A stretch of 64,000 nt of DNA from the NCBI GenBank assembly GCA_031002005.1, contig JARYHS010011408.1, forward strand, positions 220,575,473 to 220,639,472, written 5' to 3'. Positions within the stretch are counted from its first letter, which is position 1. Each line of letters begins with the position of its first letter. A program made the position numbers and the translations under genes. Of the stretch, positions 21,203 through 31,660 are shown piece after piece. The notes beneath the pieces are model-generated. The model did not search any database and was not told where the DNA came from. It saw only the letters and a program-made list of their open reading frames with translations. The DNA is from Vandiemenella viatica (Eukaryota; Arthropoda; Insecta; Orthoptera; Morabidae).

Positions 21203-21778
21203 GTGAGTATTGTGTTTATTTCTTATACACTACCTAATCAATAAGAGTAAAAGGCTTATTTACACAGTTTAATATTAAATACAAATAAAATGTCTTTACC
21301 ACGTTCTTCTTCATCTTCTTCTCTGGGTGTCGCGTATCAGAGTGTAGGTGGTTACTAGTCTTGTGTAGTTCGCGAACGAACTAGTTCGGAAGAGCGCTCC
21401 CACGAGCGAACTACGCGAACTAGTTCCCAGATCTCTCGCTCCTTAGTTCGTTCGATCCTTTCTCGAAGACCAACTTTTGTTTTAGTTTATTATCTAAAAG
21501 GTAACACAGTTCGCTGTGGACACATTTCACGGAAGAGACAGATATATATATATAAAAAAAAAATGTAACTGTTAAACATTAATAATCATTGAAGAAGTCA
21601 AAAACGGAAATTTAACATGGAATGTGAAAACAAAACACACTTTGATCCCATTAACACTTAAAAGACAACTATCAGTAACTACAACTATTATAACAAAGAA
21701 GAGCGCGCGTGAAGTAGCGCTAGCAAAGCGAGCGAACGAGCTGTCTTTCTGGAATTCTAGAGCGGATCGACCTAGTTC

Positions 21779-21946
21779 GCAAACTAAACACAGCGCTACC
21801 GCTCGCGAACTAAACTGAGCGCTACCGTTCGCGAACTAAATTGAGCGCTACCGTTCGCGAACTAAACTGAGCGGTACCGTTCGCGAACTAAAGTGAGCGG
21901 TAACGTTCACGAACTAAACTGAGCATTCCCGGTCGCGAACTATCAC
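21779..21946. repeat. Minisatellite of about 33 bp, five to six units
   Basis: The unit gcgaactaaactgagcgcta ccgttc is repeated in tandem with small changes. It is located within the left sub-terminal part of the hAT-like element. Confidence 0.85.
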
Positions 21947-23021
21947 CATTCGCCGCTAGGATTACCAACATTTTTAGAATAACCTATAAAAATATAGTAC
22001 ACTTCAAAAATATAATATTTTACGAAAGAGTAGAAAAGGACAAAGGATATTTTTTTTACTATTTTATTTTTTAAGCTATATTTTTTGCACTTCTTGCATC
22101 TTTAACAATTTTTTGTCTACAGTAAAACTGTAATATGCTTTATCGCTTTCAGTTGTTAAATTAATGTCGATCAGTCCTCATTTTTACTAATGAAATACTG
22201 CTCTTACTTTTACCTAGATTTCATGTAATATTGTTATTTCAGAGTAAAGACATTGATACTCATTTTTTCTCATAAATTTAGAACCTCTAATATTGTCTCA
22301 CAGTCATCAAATGAAACCTCATGATTTAAATTTAATTTTTGGATTTTCTATAGCCAATTGCTTTCATTAAAATCTAACTATTTACTAAGATACTCCAGAC
22401 TTTTATCAACGAATACTAGAGCATTATTTTTAATATTATCACTTTCTGTGGAGAATTTGGCTTCTAAAGGCTTTTTCTTGTTTTCTTAACCAAAGAAACA
22501 GTATCTTTTACATTTTTCTAGCGCTGATTTTAAAGCTGACATAATATAATACTTATCTCAGTCTGTTGGTTAACAGATTTGTGAAAGTTATGTAAAGAAA
22601 TGACTTGCGAAATTCAAAAAGATTTTAACTTTTGAGTCTTCATCAGTTTCATTCGTCGCCAAAGTATTGTGAATGTGTGTTGGATTATCCTCCCCTACAC
22701 TAATAAAAAAATAGCTCAATGACTTCCAATTTACTGGAAATTTACGTACTTCCGTTATTGCTACCACTTTCTCATTCAAGGGTCACTGTTATTTTTATAT
22801 GTCTAATTATTAGGTATCACATTGGAAGTATTAATGTTATTTTTCTTAATAATATAGGTAATACTATTTCTGTCATATAGTACTTAAGTTGTAGCCAATA
22901 GTAGAATTATATTTTGTCCATGATTTACAAAACTTTATTTATATAAAAAAGCCGATTACTTATAAACGGGTATTTTAATTCATCAAAATAAACGCGTTTA
23001 TAATATTTTATAAGTAATGTT

Positions 23022-23022
23022 G

Positions 23023-23059
<37 letters not shown>

Positions 23060-23098
23060 GGGATTTAAGGGCGTGTCGACGGTAGGATCATTAGCGCC
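23022..23098 (-). mobile_element. 77-bp retroposon 3' end with (TTG)n, nested
   Basis: A (TTG)n run followed by ggatttaagggcgtgtcgac and a short unique part is bounded by a 16-bp duplication, ttttataagtaatgtt, at 23006-23021 and 23099-23114. The long duplication and the microsatellite tail fit a very short LINE/SINE insertion in minus orientation, with (CAA)n tail. Confidence 0.8.
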
Positions 23099-23544
23099 TT
23101 TTATAAGTAATGTTTCTTCCATGAACTAATAAACAAATCCATTTAAACAATTAATATTCTATGAATGCATGTAAAGTAAATAGTAAAAACAGCACAGTTA
23201 TTCAGTTTACCCATTTGTGCAAAGGACAATGAGCACTTTGGTTTATCGGCGGCAACTGATCATGCTAAAGTCATTTGAAAGGTATTATTAAGCAATAACT
23301 TTTGTTAAGAAGGTCATATTAAATTCCATATAGAAACGAAAAAAAAATGATTATGTCCTAATAAAACTGACATAACAAACAAAATAGCGCGTGCAGTGGC
23401 GGTAGCAAGGCGAGCGAACGATCTGTTTCTCTGAATTCGAGACGCGAACTAATGAACTAAAAGAGCGAACTACTTCGCGAGGGAGCTGTGAACTAAACTG
23501 AGCGCTCTTCTTCGCGAACTATAATGCGCAAGTCTAGTGGTTAC

Positions 23545-23830
23545 CATTGGACGGGAGGAAGGAGATGATGAACCGGGGTGTTTCTATTGCCTTCCCAGTG
23601 TGTTCAGTGTACAGTGAAGTTTGTGTTGTGGATGAGAGATGAAAGAAGGGAGAGGGTGAAACCAGAGGCCAGCCCATTCATTTTTGCGAAATACACCACG
23701 GGGGATCGCAAAGTTTAACATCCCCATCTGACGAGTCATTCCATACACTTTATGGGGAGGGTTGGGATTTACCCCAGAACTTGACACTCAATCTAAAGAA
23801 TTGTGGCTCTAGTCCTGACGACGAAAATTT
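23545..23830. repeat. Probable dispersed repeat fragment
   Basis: The words gtgggagagggtgaaacc and gagagggtgaaaccagagg recur at 18757 and 23648, suggesting a shared dispersed sequence. Family and ends were not determined. Confidence 0.35.
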
Positions 23831-24639
23831 CCTCCACCACTAGTACTGGAACCAGCTAACATCTGTCATCACAGGACACCATCACGGTGCCGCAGCCAAC
23901 GGAGCCAACAGGGCGAGATCTTTAGTATATACACCTGGTAGTATTTTTGAAAGCTTCCGCTGAATAATGGAAAAACCTACCGGTGCCGTAGACTGGGGAT
24001 TACAGCAGAGCTTTGACACAGATATAGTAAAGTGTATGGACCCCAAAAATACCATCTCGTAGTGGTTCTAGAACAGAAGATTGCTCAATCTGTAAGCAGG
24101 CACGTAACCACAAAATATACTGTTCCAATATCCTTATGGTTTGTAGAGAAAAGCCGTTTTTGCTGTGAGATGACTGAAGACTAAATCTATTGATGAGTTT
24201 AACTCTCTCACCAGCCACCATCCCTCTTATGCCAACTACTGGAAAGCTGTTTTCAGGCACTATCTGCTCTAAGGACTTATTGGCTCAGTTGGCACCAAGT
24301 GTGGGAGAGCTACGAAAGCAGAGTTTCACTCAGCAACCTCTCCCTCACAGATTTCGCAATTGCTTGAAGAGGAGTTTCATCTAAAGCCGGCAGCCCGCAG
24401 GCAACATCGTGAGGCAGTTTCTCTACCTCCTATATGATCTTTCTGATAACCCTCTTTCGATGGGATTATTACTCGCTAGCATAGGATATGTTGGTTTTTT
24501 CTTTATTACTTCAGACGTAAACCAAATAGTGCTAAACAAAACGTAGATCGATCATCTCAAAAACTGTTTAATTGTGGATTGCATATACGCGGAAAGTCAA
24601 TGACGGGTTTGACGAAGTGTTCTGGCAATTAATTTCTTT
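23831..24639. other. Nothing recognised
   Basis: Open frames at 24000-24384 lie on opposite strands and show no recognisable domain. Confidence 0.35.
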
Positions 24640-25630
24640 TAGTTGCTTACCTAAATAGAATTGTTATAAAATAAAGCTCAATATGCTGGAATTTCTCGTC
24701 TCTTGTGAGGAAGCAAAAAGTTTCAGTTGTCAACATGGTCCAGGTTGCGTTTTAGCCTAACCACTATCTCCGTCAATATCGCCCGTAGAAAATTATAACT
24801 TCAATCACGTGCGAATTAATGCATTCCCTGTATCTCAAGTCAATGTCATCATGCATCGTGATACACACTTGATCCAAAATCTTCACAGTTTCTTACATCT
24901 TTCTTATTGTCTATGATGAAGATCGAGGTTTTAACGCTTGACACACCTTACATCCGGCTGAAATAATGACCCCAGTGAAAACGAAGGGTGCTAAAAATAA
25001 ATCTTAACAACTTACGTTATGCCACGTAATATTAGTTTTAATTTTGGTTTAGGCCGCATTGATCGCGATCAATTTGGAACTTCTTTCATTCAAACCAAGT
25101 GCTGATTTCAGTAAAAAAAGCAACTGCCGTTCTAGCGTATCATTTCTTAGCAGTTACTTAAATAAATAGAATTGTTATAAAATAAAGCTCAATCCATTTC
25201 CTAGTGCCTTGCCCTGCAACAAAAAATTTTCGTTGCTATCCTGGTCCAGGTTGCATTTCAACCTAACCACGTACTCAATTTGCCACCGGAGAAACAATAC
25301 TTCCATCACACGCATATTAATACATGTACTGTATAGCATTTTAATGGTAATAATGAATAGCTATATAAACTGTATCAAAAATCTTTACGGATTCTTCCAT
25401 CTTCCATTTTTATATTCGTGATTCAGATAGATACTAACACCTATGAATGACTGACACAGTTACATACGGCTGAAATATGGCACCAGTAAAATCAAAGGAA
25501 ATTAAAAATAAATGTTAACTACTTACGTCAGTCCACATAATATTAGTTTTTAGTCTATGCTGTGTAGCTCGCGATCTGTGTGGAATTACTTTCGCTAAAA
25601 CGAAGTAATGATTTAAGTTACCGAACACTT
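24640..25630. repeat. Diverged tandem duplication, two units of about 490 bp
   Basis: Unit 1 (about 24640-25140) and unit 2 (about 25141-25630) share, in order, aatagaattgttataaaata, ggtccaggttgc, acatccggctgaaat/acatacggctgaaat, cttacgt and cacgtaatattagttt/cacataatattagttt. Divergence is moderate, so it is an old local duplication. On the minus strand each unit keeps a gtaagt word just after ctaatatta(c/t)gtgg, which would be a splice donor if this were a duplicated exon. Confidence 0.7.
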
Positions 25631-25853
25631 AAGAAAACAAATTAATTTTTTTTAAATTAAATTACTCATGCCCTCTGCTGTAACGTCAAGTGCCAGTTCT
25701 AATAACAATCTATCAAAACTGCCGCTAACATTACGAAAATTATAGCATTTGTCTTACATATCTGTGGACATACATTTTTACGAATACTTTTACATAAAAC
25801 GAATATTAAATAAATCTGAGCAACTAATAATTATTATGTCCATTTAAACGCAA

Positions 25854-26816
25854 TTTTTTTTTTTTTTTTTTTGCTGTCGTCAGTCTTTAGACTGGTTTGA
25901 TGCAATCCTCCATCCCTTCCTATCTTGTGCTAACCTTTTCGTTTCTACATACCCATTACAACCCACGTCCTCAATTATCTGCTTCATATATTCCAATCTC
26001 TGTCTACCTCTACAGCTCGACTGTTCCCTCTACTAACAAATTAACCAATCCAGCATGTCTCAAAATATGACCTAAAAGCCTGTCTCTTCTTCCTGTAAGC
26101 TTCTTCCATAAACTTCTTTTCTCACCCATCATTTCCAAAACTCGTTCATTTCTTACTTTGTCTTCCACCTAATTTTTAGCATTCTTCTGTAGCACCACAT
26201 TTCAAATGCCTCAAGTTTCTTTCTTTCCGGTATTCCTAAAGTCCATGTTTCGCTACCGTAAAGTGCTGTGCTCCACACATAGAGTTTTAAAAAGTTCTTT
26301 CTAATTCCTAGATCAATATTTGAAACTAAAAGGTTTCTCTTTTTCATGAAGGCTCTTTTTGCTAGCGCTATTCTGCTTTTAACATCATTCCTGCTTCGCC
26401 CATCGGTTGTAATTTTGCTTCCCAAGTAACAGAACTCACTCACTTCTCCTATAGCATCCGATCCTATTTTTATATTTAATCTGCTACTATTGGTATCATT
26501 TCTGCTACATTTCATCACTTTTGTCTTACTTTGATTTATATTCAGTCCAAAATCCTCCTTCAATATTTTGTTCATGCCATTCAATAACTTCTCAATATCC
26601 TCAGCCCTCTCTGCTAACAAGACAGAGAGGGCTGAGGATATTGAGAAGTTATTGAATGGCATGAACAGAATATTGAAGGAGGATTTTGGACTGAACATAA
26701 ATCAAAGTAAGACAAAAGTGATGAAATGTAGCAGAAATGATACCAATAGTAGCAGATTAAATATAAAAATAGGATCGGATGCTATAGGAGAAGTGAGTGA
26801 GTTCTGTTACTTGGGG
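25854..26816 (-). pseudogene. RTE-like LINE fragment with an inverted terminal copy of itself
   Basis: The minus strand from about 26620 to 26160 encodes ERAEDIEKLLNGMNKILKED, NINQSKTKVMKCSRND, EVSEFCYLGSKITTDGRSRN, LYGSETWTLG and EMWCYRRMLKIRW, the thumb-to-C-terminal part of an RTE-type protein. It ends in a poly-A tail (T-run from 25854). From 26626 to 26816 the same ERAEDIEKLL...FCYLG segment is present again in inverse orientation, joined by a ten-base loop. The whole unit is flanked by acgcaa(t) at 25848-25853 and 26817-26823, so the palindrome arose with or before integration. Confidence 0.85.
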
Positions 26817-26823
26817 ACGCAAT

Positions 26824-27408
26824 AAATACTTTTATTTCAGTGTTTTGTCAGTTAATTTATTCGCCGATGCTTAGAAATGTTATAAATTAACGTGCATAAC
26901 CAAGAACAACGGCGTAAAGCGTGAAGTCATTGCGCGACGTCATAAAGTGACGTCATGGCGTGACAGGTGACGTCTTAGATGAGCAACAGTTGCTTATTAT
27001 AATATTAGATACTAAATTCATAAAACTTTTTAAGAGAGTGATGACACTCAGTACTACTCACACCACCGTGGAAATAGAACCTAGGAAGAAAGAAAATTGT
27101 TGTATAAGGACTTAAACCTTGAAATAAATTTTTTACGTCAGCAAACCGCAAAAGGGGAGTATTTGTACCTGCTGCATACCCTGCACACTTCAACCTGAAT
27201 CAGACTTACATCACAGATAGGAAAATGTTGCAAGATGTGTCATTCTCACAATCCCCCCTCCCCCCTCCAATTATTTTTATTAATAATTTTCTTTGGGCCT
27301 CACCAGAACAGCTGAGTGACCAGGATGGAGTATTCATTAGGCGCCCGTGCTGAAAACATGGCATGGTGCGAGTTTAAGAGGAAGGTGTTGAGCGCCGTAT
27401 TGTACGAA
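26824..27408. other. Nothing recognised
   Basis: A cluster of gacgtca/tgacgtc words at 26935-26975 is a local low-copy repeat. No gene was seen. Confidence 0.4.
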
Positions 27409-27411
27409 TTA

Positions 27412-27735
27412 GGGAGCGTCCTTAAACTACGTGGCGGAGGTCAGAGCCAAGCCATGTAGCTTTTCATTCATATTATTTGTCACATTTAAAATAAGGTACA
27501 GATCGCACAATAGCATGTGAATATTTATTTCTGTCATTTAATTATCTCCAAATATAATTTACAATAGTCTGAAAGCAGATAAAAAGTACAAAATTTATTC
27601 TTGAATCAATAGGAAAAAAAGCTACGTGTCACACGGGGGGGGGGGGGGGGGCAGGACGCAGAGACGTCAGGCTACTTGGGGGGAGGGGGGTAAATAGGAG
27701 GCCAAAGTGGAGCTACGTAGTTTATGGACGCTCCA
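27412..27735. mobile_element. MITE family A copy 3 (324 bp, complete)
   Basis: The ends are GGGAGCGTCCTTAAACTACG and CGTAGTTTATGGACGCTCCA with TTA target duplications (27409-27411 and 27736-27738). A G-run lies at about 27638-27655. The inner gtcacatttaaaataagg word is the place where family B inserted in the copy at 60235. Confidence 0.88.
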
Positions 27736-27738
27736 TTA

Positions 27739-28591
27739 TCCGGGCTCAAGAGAATAACGTGGGAAACTAAAATTTCATATGATGTGTGTAGAAGGCTGTT
27801 GCAGTATATCTCGGGCGTATAAGGTTTATGCAAGTAACTGAATAAATCTAGTGGTATTTCATTCAGACTCACTTTTATCATTTCTTCAATTAACTGTAAT
27901 ACTTTTCAATTGCTTGGTGGCAATAAGTAATTAATTATCTTCAGTTAAACTATAATGAGCGTTCGGATGGCATGTGTTGAGAGACGTCCCGCCCCGTTCA
28001 AAAACAGGATATTCCTCAAATTGGTGTGAAAAAAGTTAACAAGTTCCGTGTTTTGTAGGCAGCTGTTTAGTAAAGTACAGCAGCCAAATAATCCACACTA
28101 AGTGATTGATTAGCTCACAACGTGAGGTACAAAATTTCGAGAAAAGACATGAGTGTGCAGAATGTGGCTCATATTGTATTCTGAAAAACATTCAATGTGG
28201 AAAGTTTCTATCCCATCCGCAGTACGGATGAGAATTTTAACACTACACCACATTTACATCAGAGGTAATAGTATTAAATTACCCCTACCTAAATACATTC
28301 TACTTGTATTAAATAGTGCAATCTGCTTTCTTCCTCTTAATTTCATGGACTAGACTCCAATCGTGGTCTGTCTTAATCTCTGCTAACTTTTTCGGATTCT
28401 TGCAAGCACTTGATTCTCTGTCTGTACATAATTCAATAAAGCTAAGCCAAGCTAAGCTTCGTATTCAACCCAGAGGTATACTTAGTCTGGTATTAGAGGT
28501 ATGGCGGCCAGCTCCTTTCTTTCTTACCTAACCTAATCCGGTAATTCTACCGGATAATGGAGACCTCGAATCTTTCTGGTGTAGTGAATAT
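27739..28591. other. Nothing recognised
   Basis: No supported gene. The word cctaacctaatccggtaatt at 28525 resembles one at 62457, perhaps a shared repeat. Confidence 0.35.
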
Positions 28592-28640
28592 GTGACAATC
28601 GCGCACAGCGACAATCGCGCACAGTGACAATCGCGCACAG
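28592..28640. repeat. Left terminal array, 3 x 16 bp
   Basis: Three copies of gacaatcgcgcacag separated by c or t form the left inverted terminus of the MULE-like element. Repeated units suggest multiple contacts for a DNA-binding protein. Confidence 0.9.
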
Positions 28641-28749
28641 CCAGGTCGTCTCTTGCTGGATTCTGGGACTTCCAACCCCCATCCCCTCCTAACCGGACCG
28701 CACACCACTGTTCGCATTCACTGCTGCGTTGAATATCACAGTTTTAATC

Positions 28750-29140
28750 ATGGAAGTTACTTCAACTACACATGGAAAGCCGTGTGCGCATTATGACGGG
28801 TACAGCTATCGAGAGTTTAGAAAGAAAGAAGATGGAACGATAACCTGGTGCTGTCTCAAAGAAAGATCAAAACAATGTCGTAGAATTTTGAAGAGTAAGG
28901 ATGCTGCCATTCTGAATGTTACAGAGCATATATGTGGACCCCATGACGACGCACGCGTTGAAGTACATCAGAAACTTCATGAGGCAAAGAAGAGAGCTCG
29001 AGCGGAAGATAGTTCAATTCCAAAAATTTGCTCTGAGGAACTAGGAGATCTCCATAATAAAAGCTACGAATCTGTAACTGAAATGCCAGCCCAGTCAACT
29101 GTCAAGAGAAACTTGTACCGTCAGAGGAGTATATCACAAG
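28750..29140 (+). CDS. FLYWCH zinc finger protein of a MULE (first exon)
   Basis: From the ATG at 28750, about 130 residues are encoded. Residues 9-65 form a FLYWCH-type finger, with GYSYREFRK at 17-25, W33, C35, C43, H60 and H65 as likely zinc ligands. The usual H-x-H pair is widened to H60-x4-H65. Then comes a basic helical part HEAKKRARAEDSSIPKICSE and a TVKRNLYRQR motif. I know this order (finger, kRar...i.se...lps...vkR.l.RqR) from MULE-associated FLYWCH proteins. The frame ends at a likely donor (CAAG|GTAGAT, 29141). Splicing to 29241 keeps the frame open and adds GSSDFLEMHP. Role: probably binds the terminal repeats. A start at 28729 is also open. Confidence 0.75.
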
Positions 29141-29240
29141 GTAGATTGCGGAAATTTCTAGTCCTTTACGACCAAATTTTATTTTGATGTTACTGATTGA
29201 CTTACAAAAGTGTCTTTCTTCTCTTCAACCTCACTTCCAG

Positions 29241-29269
29241 GTTCATCAGATTTTCTTGAAATGCACCCC
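29241..29269 (+). CDS. Candidate second mini-exon of the FLYWCH gene
   Basis: A pyrimidine-rich tract ending cctcacttccag precedes 29241, and a donor CCCC|GTAAG follows at 29270. The 29 bases plus the single base left over from exon 1 make ten complete codons, GSSDFLEMHP, in frame. The splice sites and phase agree, but a transcript is needed to prove it. Confidence 0.4.
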
Positions 29270-29384
29270 GTAAGCAGGCAAATCTAAGATTACATTTGTG
29301 TTTTACGATAGCAAAAATAAATTGTAGAGAAAAAGAGTACGTTTGTCTTATTATGTTTGAATGTTTATTTTCCATTTCCTGTAT

Positions 29385-29530
29385 ATTCGGTCTGGTGACT
29401 CACAGTGTTACGGCGCACGATTTGGGTACTGAAGGTCCTCGCTCCAAGTCCCGGGCTCCGTTGTATGTAATTATTACAGGCCTTAAAATTGACGTTCACC
29501 TCTGGTAAGGCTTTAGTGTGATGATGATTT
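29385..29530 (+). repeat. Possible SINE relic inside the MULE
   Basis: gtctggtgactcacagtg and cgctccaagtcccgggc look like degraded A and B boxes, and a short tgatgatgat tail ends near 29530. Only weak evidence. Confidence 0.3.
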
Positions 29531-29770
29531 GTCAATATTGCGTTCCGTAAATAATAAAGTACACGGGAGAGGGGAGAGTGTGGCCAGACCTTTAAACTGT
29601 GCGCGATTGTCGCTGTGCGCGATTATCACTGTGCGCGATTGTCACGACACCGGTGTTGTCATGCTACACAGTAAGCAGTGTCAGAAGTGTGTGAAAATAA
29701 TTATACGAACTTAGTGGAAAGGGGGGAATGAAAAACAGATTTCCTTTAGATAATCTTCATGAGTGTCAAA

Positions 29771-30005
29771 CCGAGCGTGGTGGGTGAGTGGTTAACGCTC
29801 TGGTCTCTCATTCAGGAGGACGGCGTGGCAGTTCGAATCCCCATCCGGGCATCCAGATTTGGGTTTTCCATGGTTTCCCCAAGCCGGGAAGCTTCCTTCA
29901 AAAGGCCATGGCCGAATGACTTCTTGTTCCTTGTCCCCAGTCCCATCCCGCCTCTGATGATCTCGACGTCGACGAGGCGTAAAGCATAAATTAAAAAAAA
30001 AAAGC
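29771..30005 (+). mobile_element. tRNA-derived SINE, family 1, tail type A (complete)
   Basis: The head (ccgagcgtggtgggtgagtg, B box agttcgaatcc), shared body and tail (ctcgacgtcgacgaggcgta) precede a poly-A. The flanking duplication gtgtcaaa lies at 29763-29770 and 30006-30013. Part of the body (aaatcactccaggtgaatg) is deleted in this copy. Confidence 0.92.
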
Positions 30006-30013
30006 GTGTCAAA

Positions 30014-30712
30014 TGAAAGCCTTTTTATTTCACGATTTGTGGAACCTTTTTACAATGCCATCCCTCCCCTATTTCTGGAATTACTGCTCAAATTTTTTTC
30101 TTAATTCACAGCCATATGTAGCCTGCTAAAATTTACAGGAAAACTACAGCAATGTTTTCTGTAGTTTATGGTTTTCGCAAAATAACTTAATAAGCAATTT
30201 AAAAAAAATTGTTATTTCATCAGATAATTTTTCGATAAGAAATCATTCGATGGGGAGTTTTATGACCTGTATAGTAAATATGACGAGAAAGTACCTGTTG
30301 TAAGTTTACAAAATTTTTCTCACAACATTTTTGTCAACGAATTTTTTTTTTTTTGTGTTTGATTAACATATATTATGTGAAAGATACATTCGCGAAACGT
30401 ATTATTCAAATTAAAAAGTTTCTTATTATTGGTGTTTTTAAATTAGTTTATACATTTTTTTTATGAATTCAATCTAATACACAATCTGTGTATGGAATCA
30501 ATTCGCACTTTACAATGCTAGTAAAATGACTAATTACAGTTGTCTAGAATCTTATAAAGGTAACACAGGAAACGTATCGAAAATACTCAGAAAGTTTCTA
30601 AATATTTCACATTGTAAACTACCGTAACAATCCACGGCTTGAAGTCTGCGATGTAGAAAGGGAAAAGATAAAAGCTTTATAAGACTGGAGATTTTCACGG
30701 CGTTTCAAATGA
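30014..30712. other. AT-rich, nothing recognised
   Basis: No supported gene or repeat boundary. Composition is very AT-rich. Confidence 0.4.
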
Positions 30713-30833
30713 ATAAAATTTTCTCGTGCCTCTGTCAAGTCTCAAAGACAATGGTGGCGGAAGTTTGACCGCCGAAACATCGTGTTTAATCGATGGACTA
30801 ACTCGGCTAGTTACCCGAGAAAATTTTATTCAG
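30713..30833. mobile_element. Small foldback with stem-GAAAC motif
   Basis: aataaaattttctcg at 30713 is inverted as cgagaaaattttatt near 30830. Inside, GGCGG-aagtttga-CCGCC is followed directly by GAAAC. This resembles the stem II-GAAAC half of the hammerhead-like core at 14670-15009, but no CTGATGA is present. Confidence 0.45.
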
Positions 30834-31442
30834 ATAAAAGATTGTGGTTATGTTTCTCGTTGGTGTAACAGACGTGAAACATAAAGTATAACGGACACAC
30901 TTCAGGCTGAAAAAATTCTGATAGCAGATACCATTTGGTGAGTTCAAATGCAGAACGAAGCTAACAGCTGAACTTGATCTTCAGCTACTTTCTCCTTCAC
31001 GTTTCACCGCCACATTTGGCACGTGGTACCGGAAGGGTCGACCCCATCCAATACCGTTTGTACGGCAAACAGTTTGGAGTTCTGGTCATAACAGTGATTA
31101 CGTCAAACAATGTCAGTGAACACTTTCAATTTCTCAATACAGAAACTGTACTACAATCGTGTTAAATTTCTATATTTATTTATTTTATTTTCAATGACCT
31201 TCGCATATTTACATTCATTAATTTGATTATAAACCGTATTATAAAACTACTACATAAACTATAACTCAGATCTATTACAATTGTTGGTTATAGGTTAATT
31301 CTTCCATACACAACAGTATAAATATGGCATTGGCTGCTCCTGGCAAAATAATATAACATTGATTTAAAATGCAATTTTTGCATTTTTTTTTAAAGGAACA
31401 TAATTAAAAGCTAATACCCGTCTCACATGTTACCAGAACTCT
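30834..31442. other. Nothing recognised
   Basis: No supported gene. A short frame at 30974-31165 has no recognisable motif. Confidence 0.4.
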
Positions 31443-31660
31443 GCTTTTTTTTATGACTTTACGCCTCGTCGACACCATTAGAGGCGGTAAAGGACTAGGG
31501 GTAAAGAAATTCGGACTGAAGAAAGAATCCAGGCATTCGCTTGGAGTTATTTGGGGAAACCAAGGAAAACTCAAGTGTGGATGACCGGTCGGGGATTTGA
31601 AGAAGCGTCCTCCCGGATATGAGGCCAGAGTCTTAGCGCTCATACACCAGGCTCGGCACA
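31443..31660 (-). mobile_element. SINE family 1 type A, diverged
   Basis: The minus strand keeps gcctggtgtatgagcgcta, the shared gagttttccttggtttcccc-like body and a type A tail (cgacgaggcgtaaag). A deletion removes the ccatggcc-gaattcctt centre. Confidence 0.8.

Larger units (their letters stand above)
21356..23536. mobile_element. 2.2-kb hAT-like element with GAACTA-rich ends
   Basis: It starts tagtcttgtgtagttcgcga and ends with the complement-like ttcgcgaactataatgcgca followed by agtcta. A perfect 8-bp duplication, gtggttac, lies at 21348-21355 and 23537-23544. Sub-terminal regions contain many gttcgcgaac/gaactagttc motifs, which could be transposase binding sites. The AT-rich middle is probably a decayed transposase (e.g. 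minus-strand frame 22588-22779), but I see no diagnostic hAT motif, so the superfamily rests on the 8-bp duplication. Confidence 0.75.
28592..29645 (+). mobile_element. MULE-like transposon with triple-repeat termini and a FLYWCH gene
   Basis: Each end is a 49-bp inverted repeat made of three head-to-tail 16-bp units (gacaatcgcgcacag plus c or t), at 28592-28640 and 29597-29645. The inverted ends agree except for the order of the C/T variants and one base. Between them lies a gene for a FLYWCH zinc finger protein. In animals FLYWCH fingers are typical DNA-binding domains of Mutator-like (MULE) transposases. The catalytic MULE domain is absent, so this is a non-autonomous or internally deleted copy. 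No 9-11 bp target duplication was recognised. Confidence 0.78.

Noticed and set aside
21779..21946. Possible CRISPR or regulatory array
   Set aside because: It is a plain tandem minisatellite with no unique spacers, within a hAT-like element.
22925..23122. Frame with a poly-asparagine run
   Set aside because: The (TTG)n microsatellite of a small retroposon, not a protein repeat.
26568..26825. Plus-strand LINE frame taken as a separate gene
   Set aside because: It is the inverted copy within the LINE insertion at 25854-26816.
28592..28645. Possible CRISPR-like short repeat array
   Set aside because: Units are contiguous without spacers, present inverted at 29597-29645, and lie at transposon ends in a eukaryotic genome.
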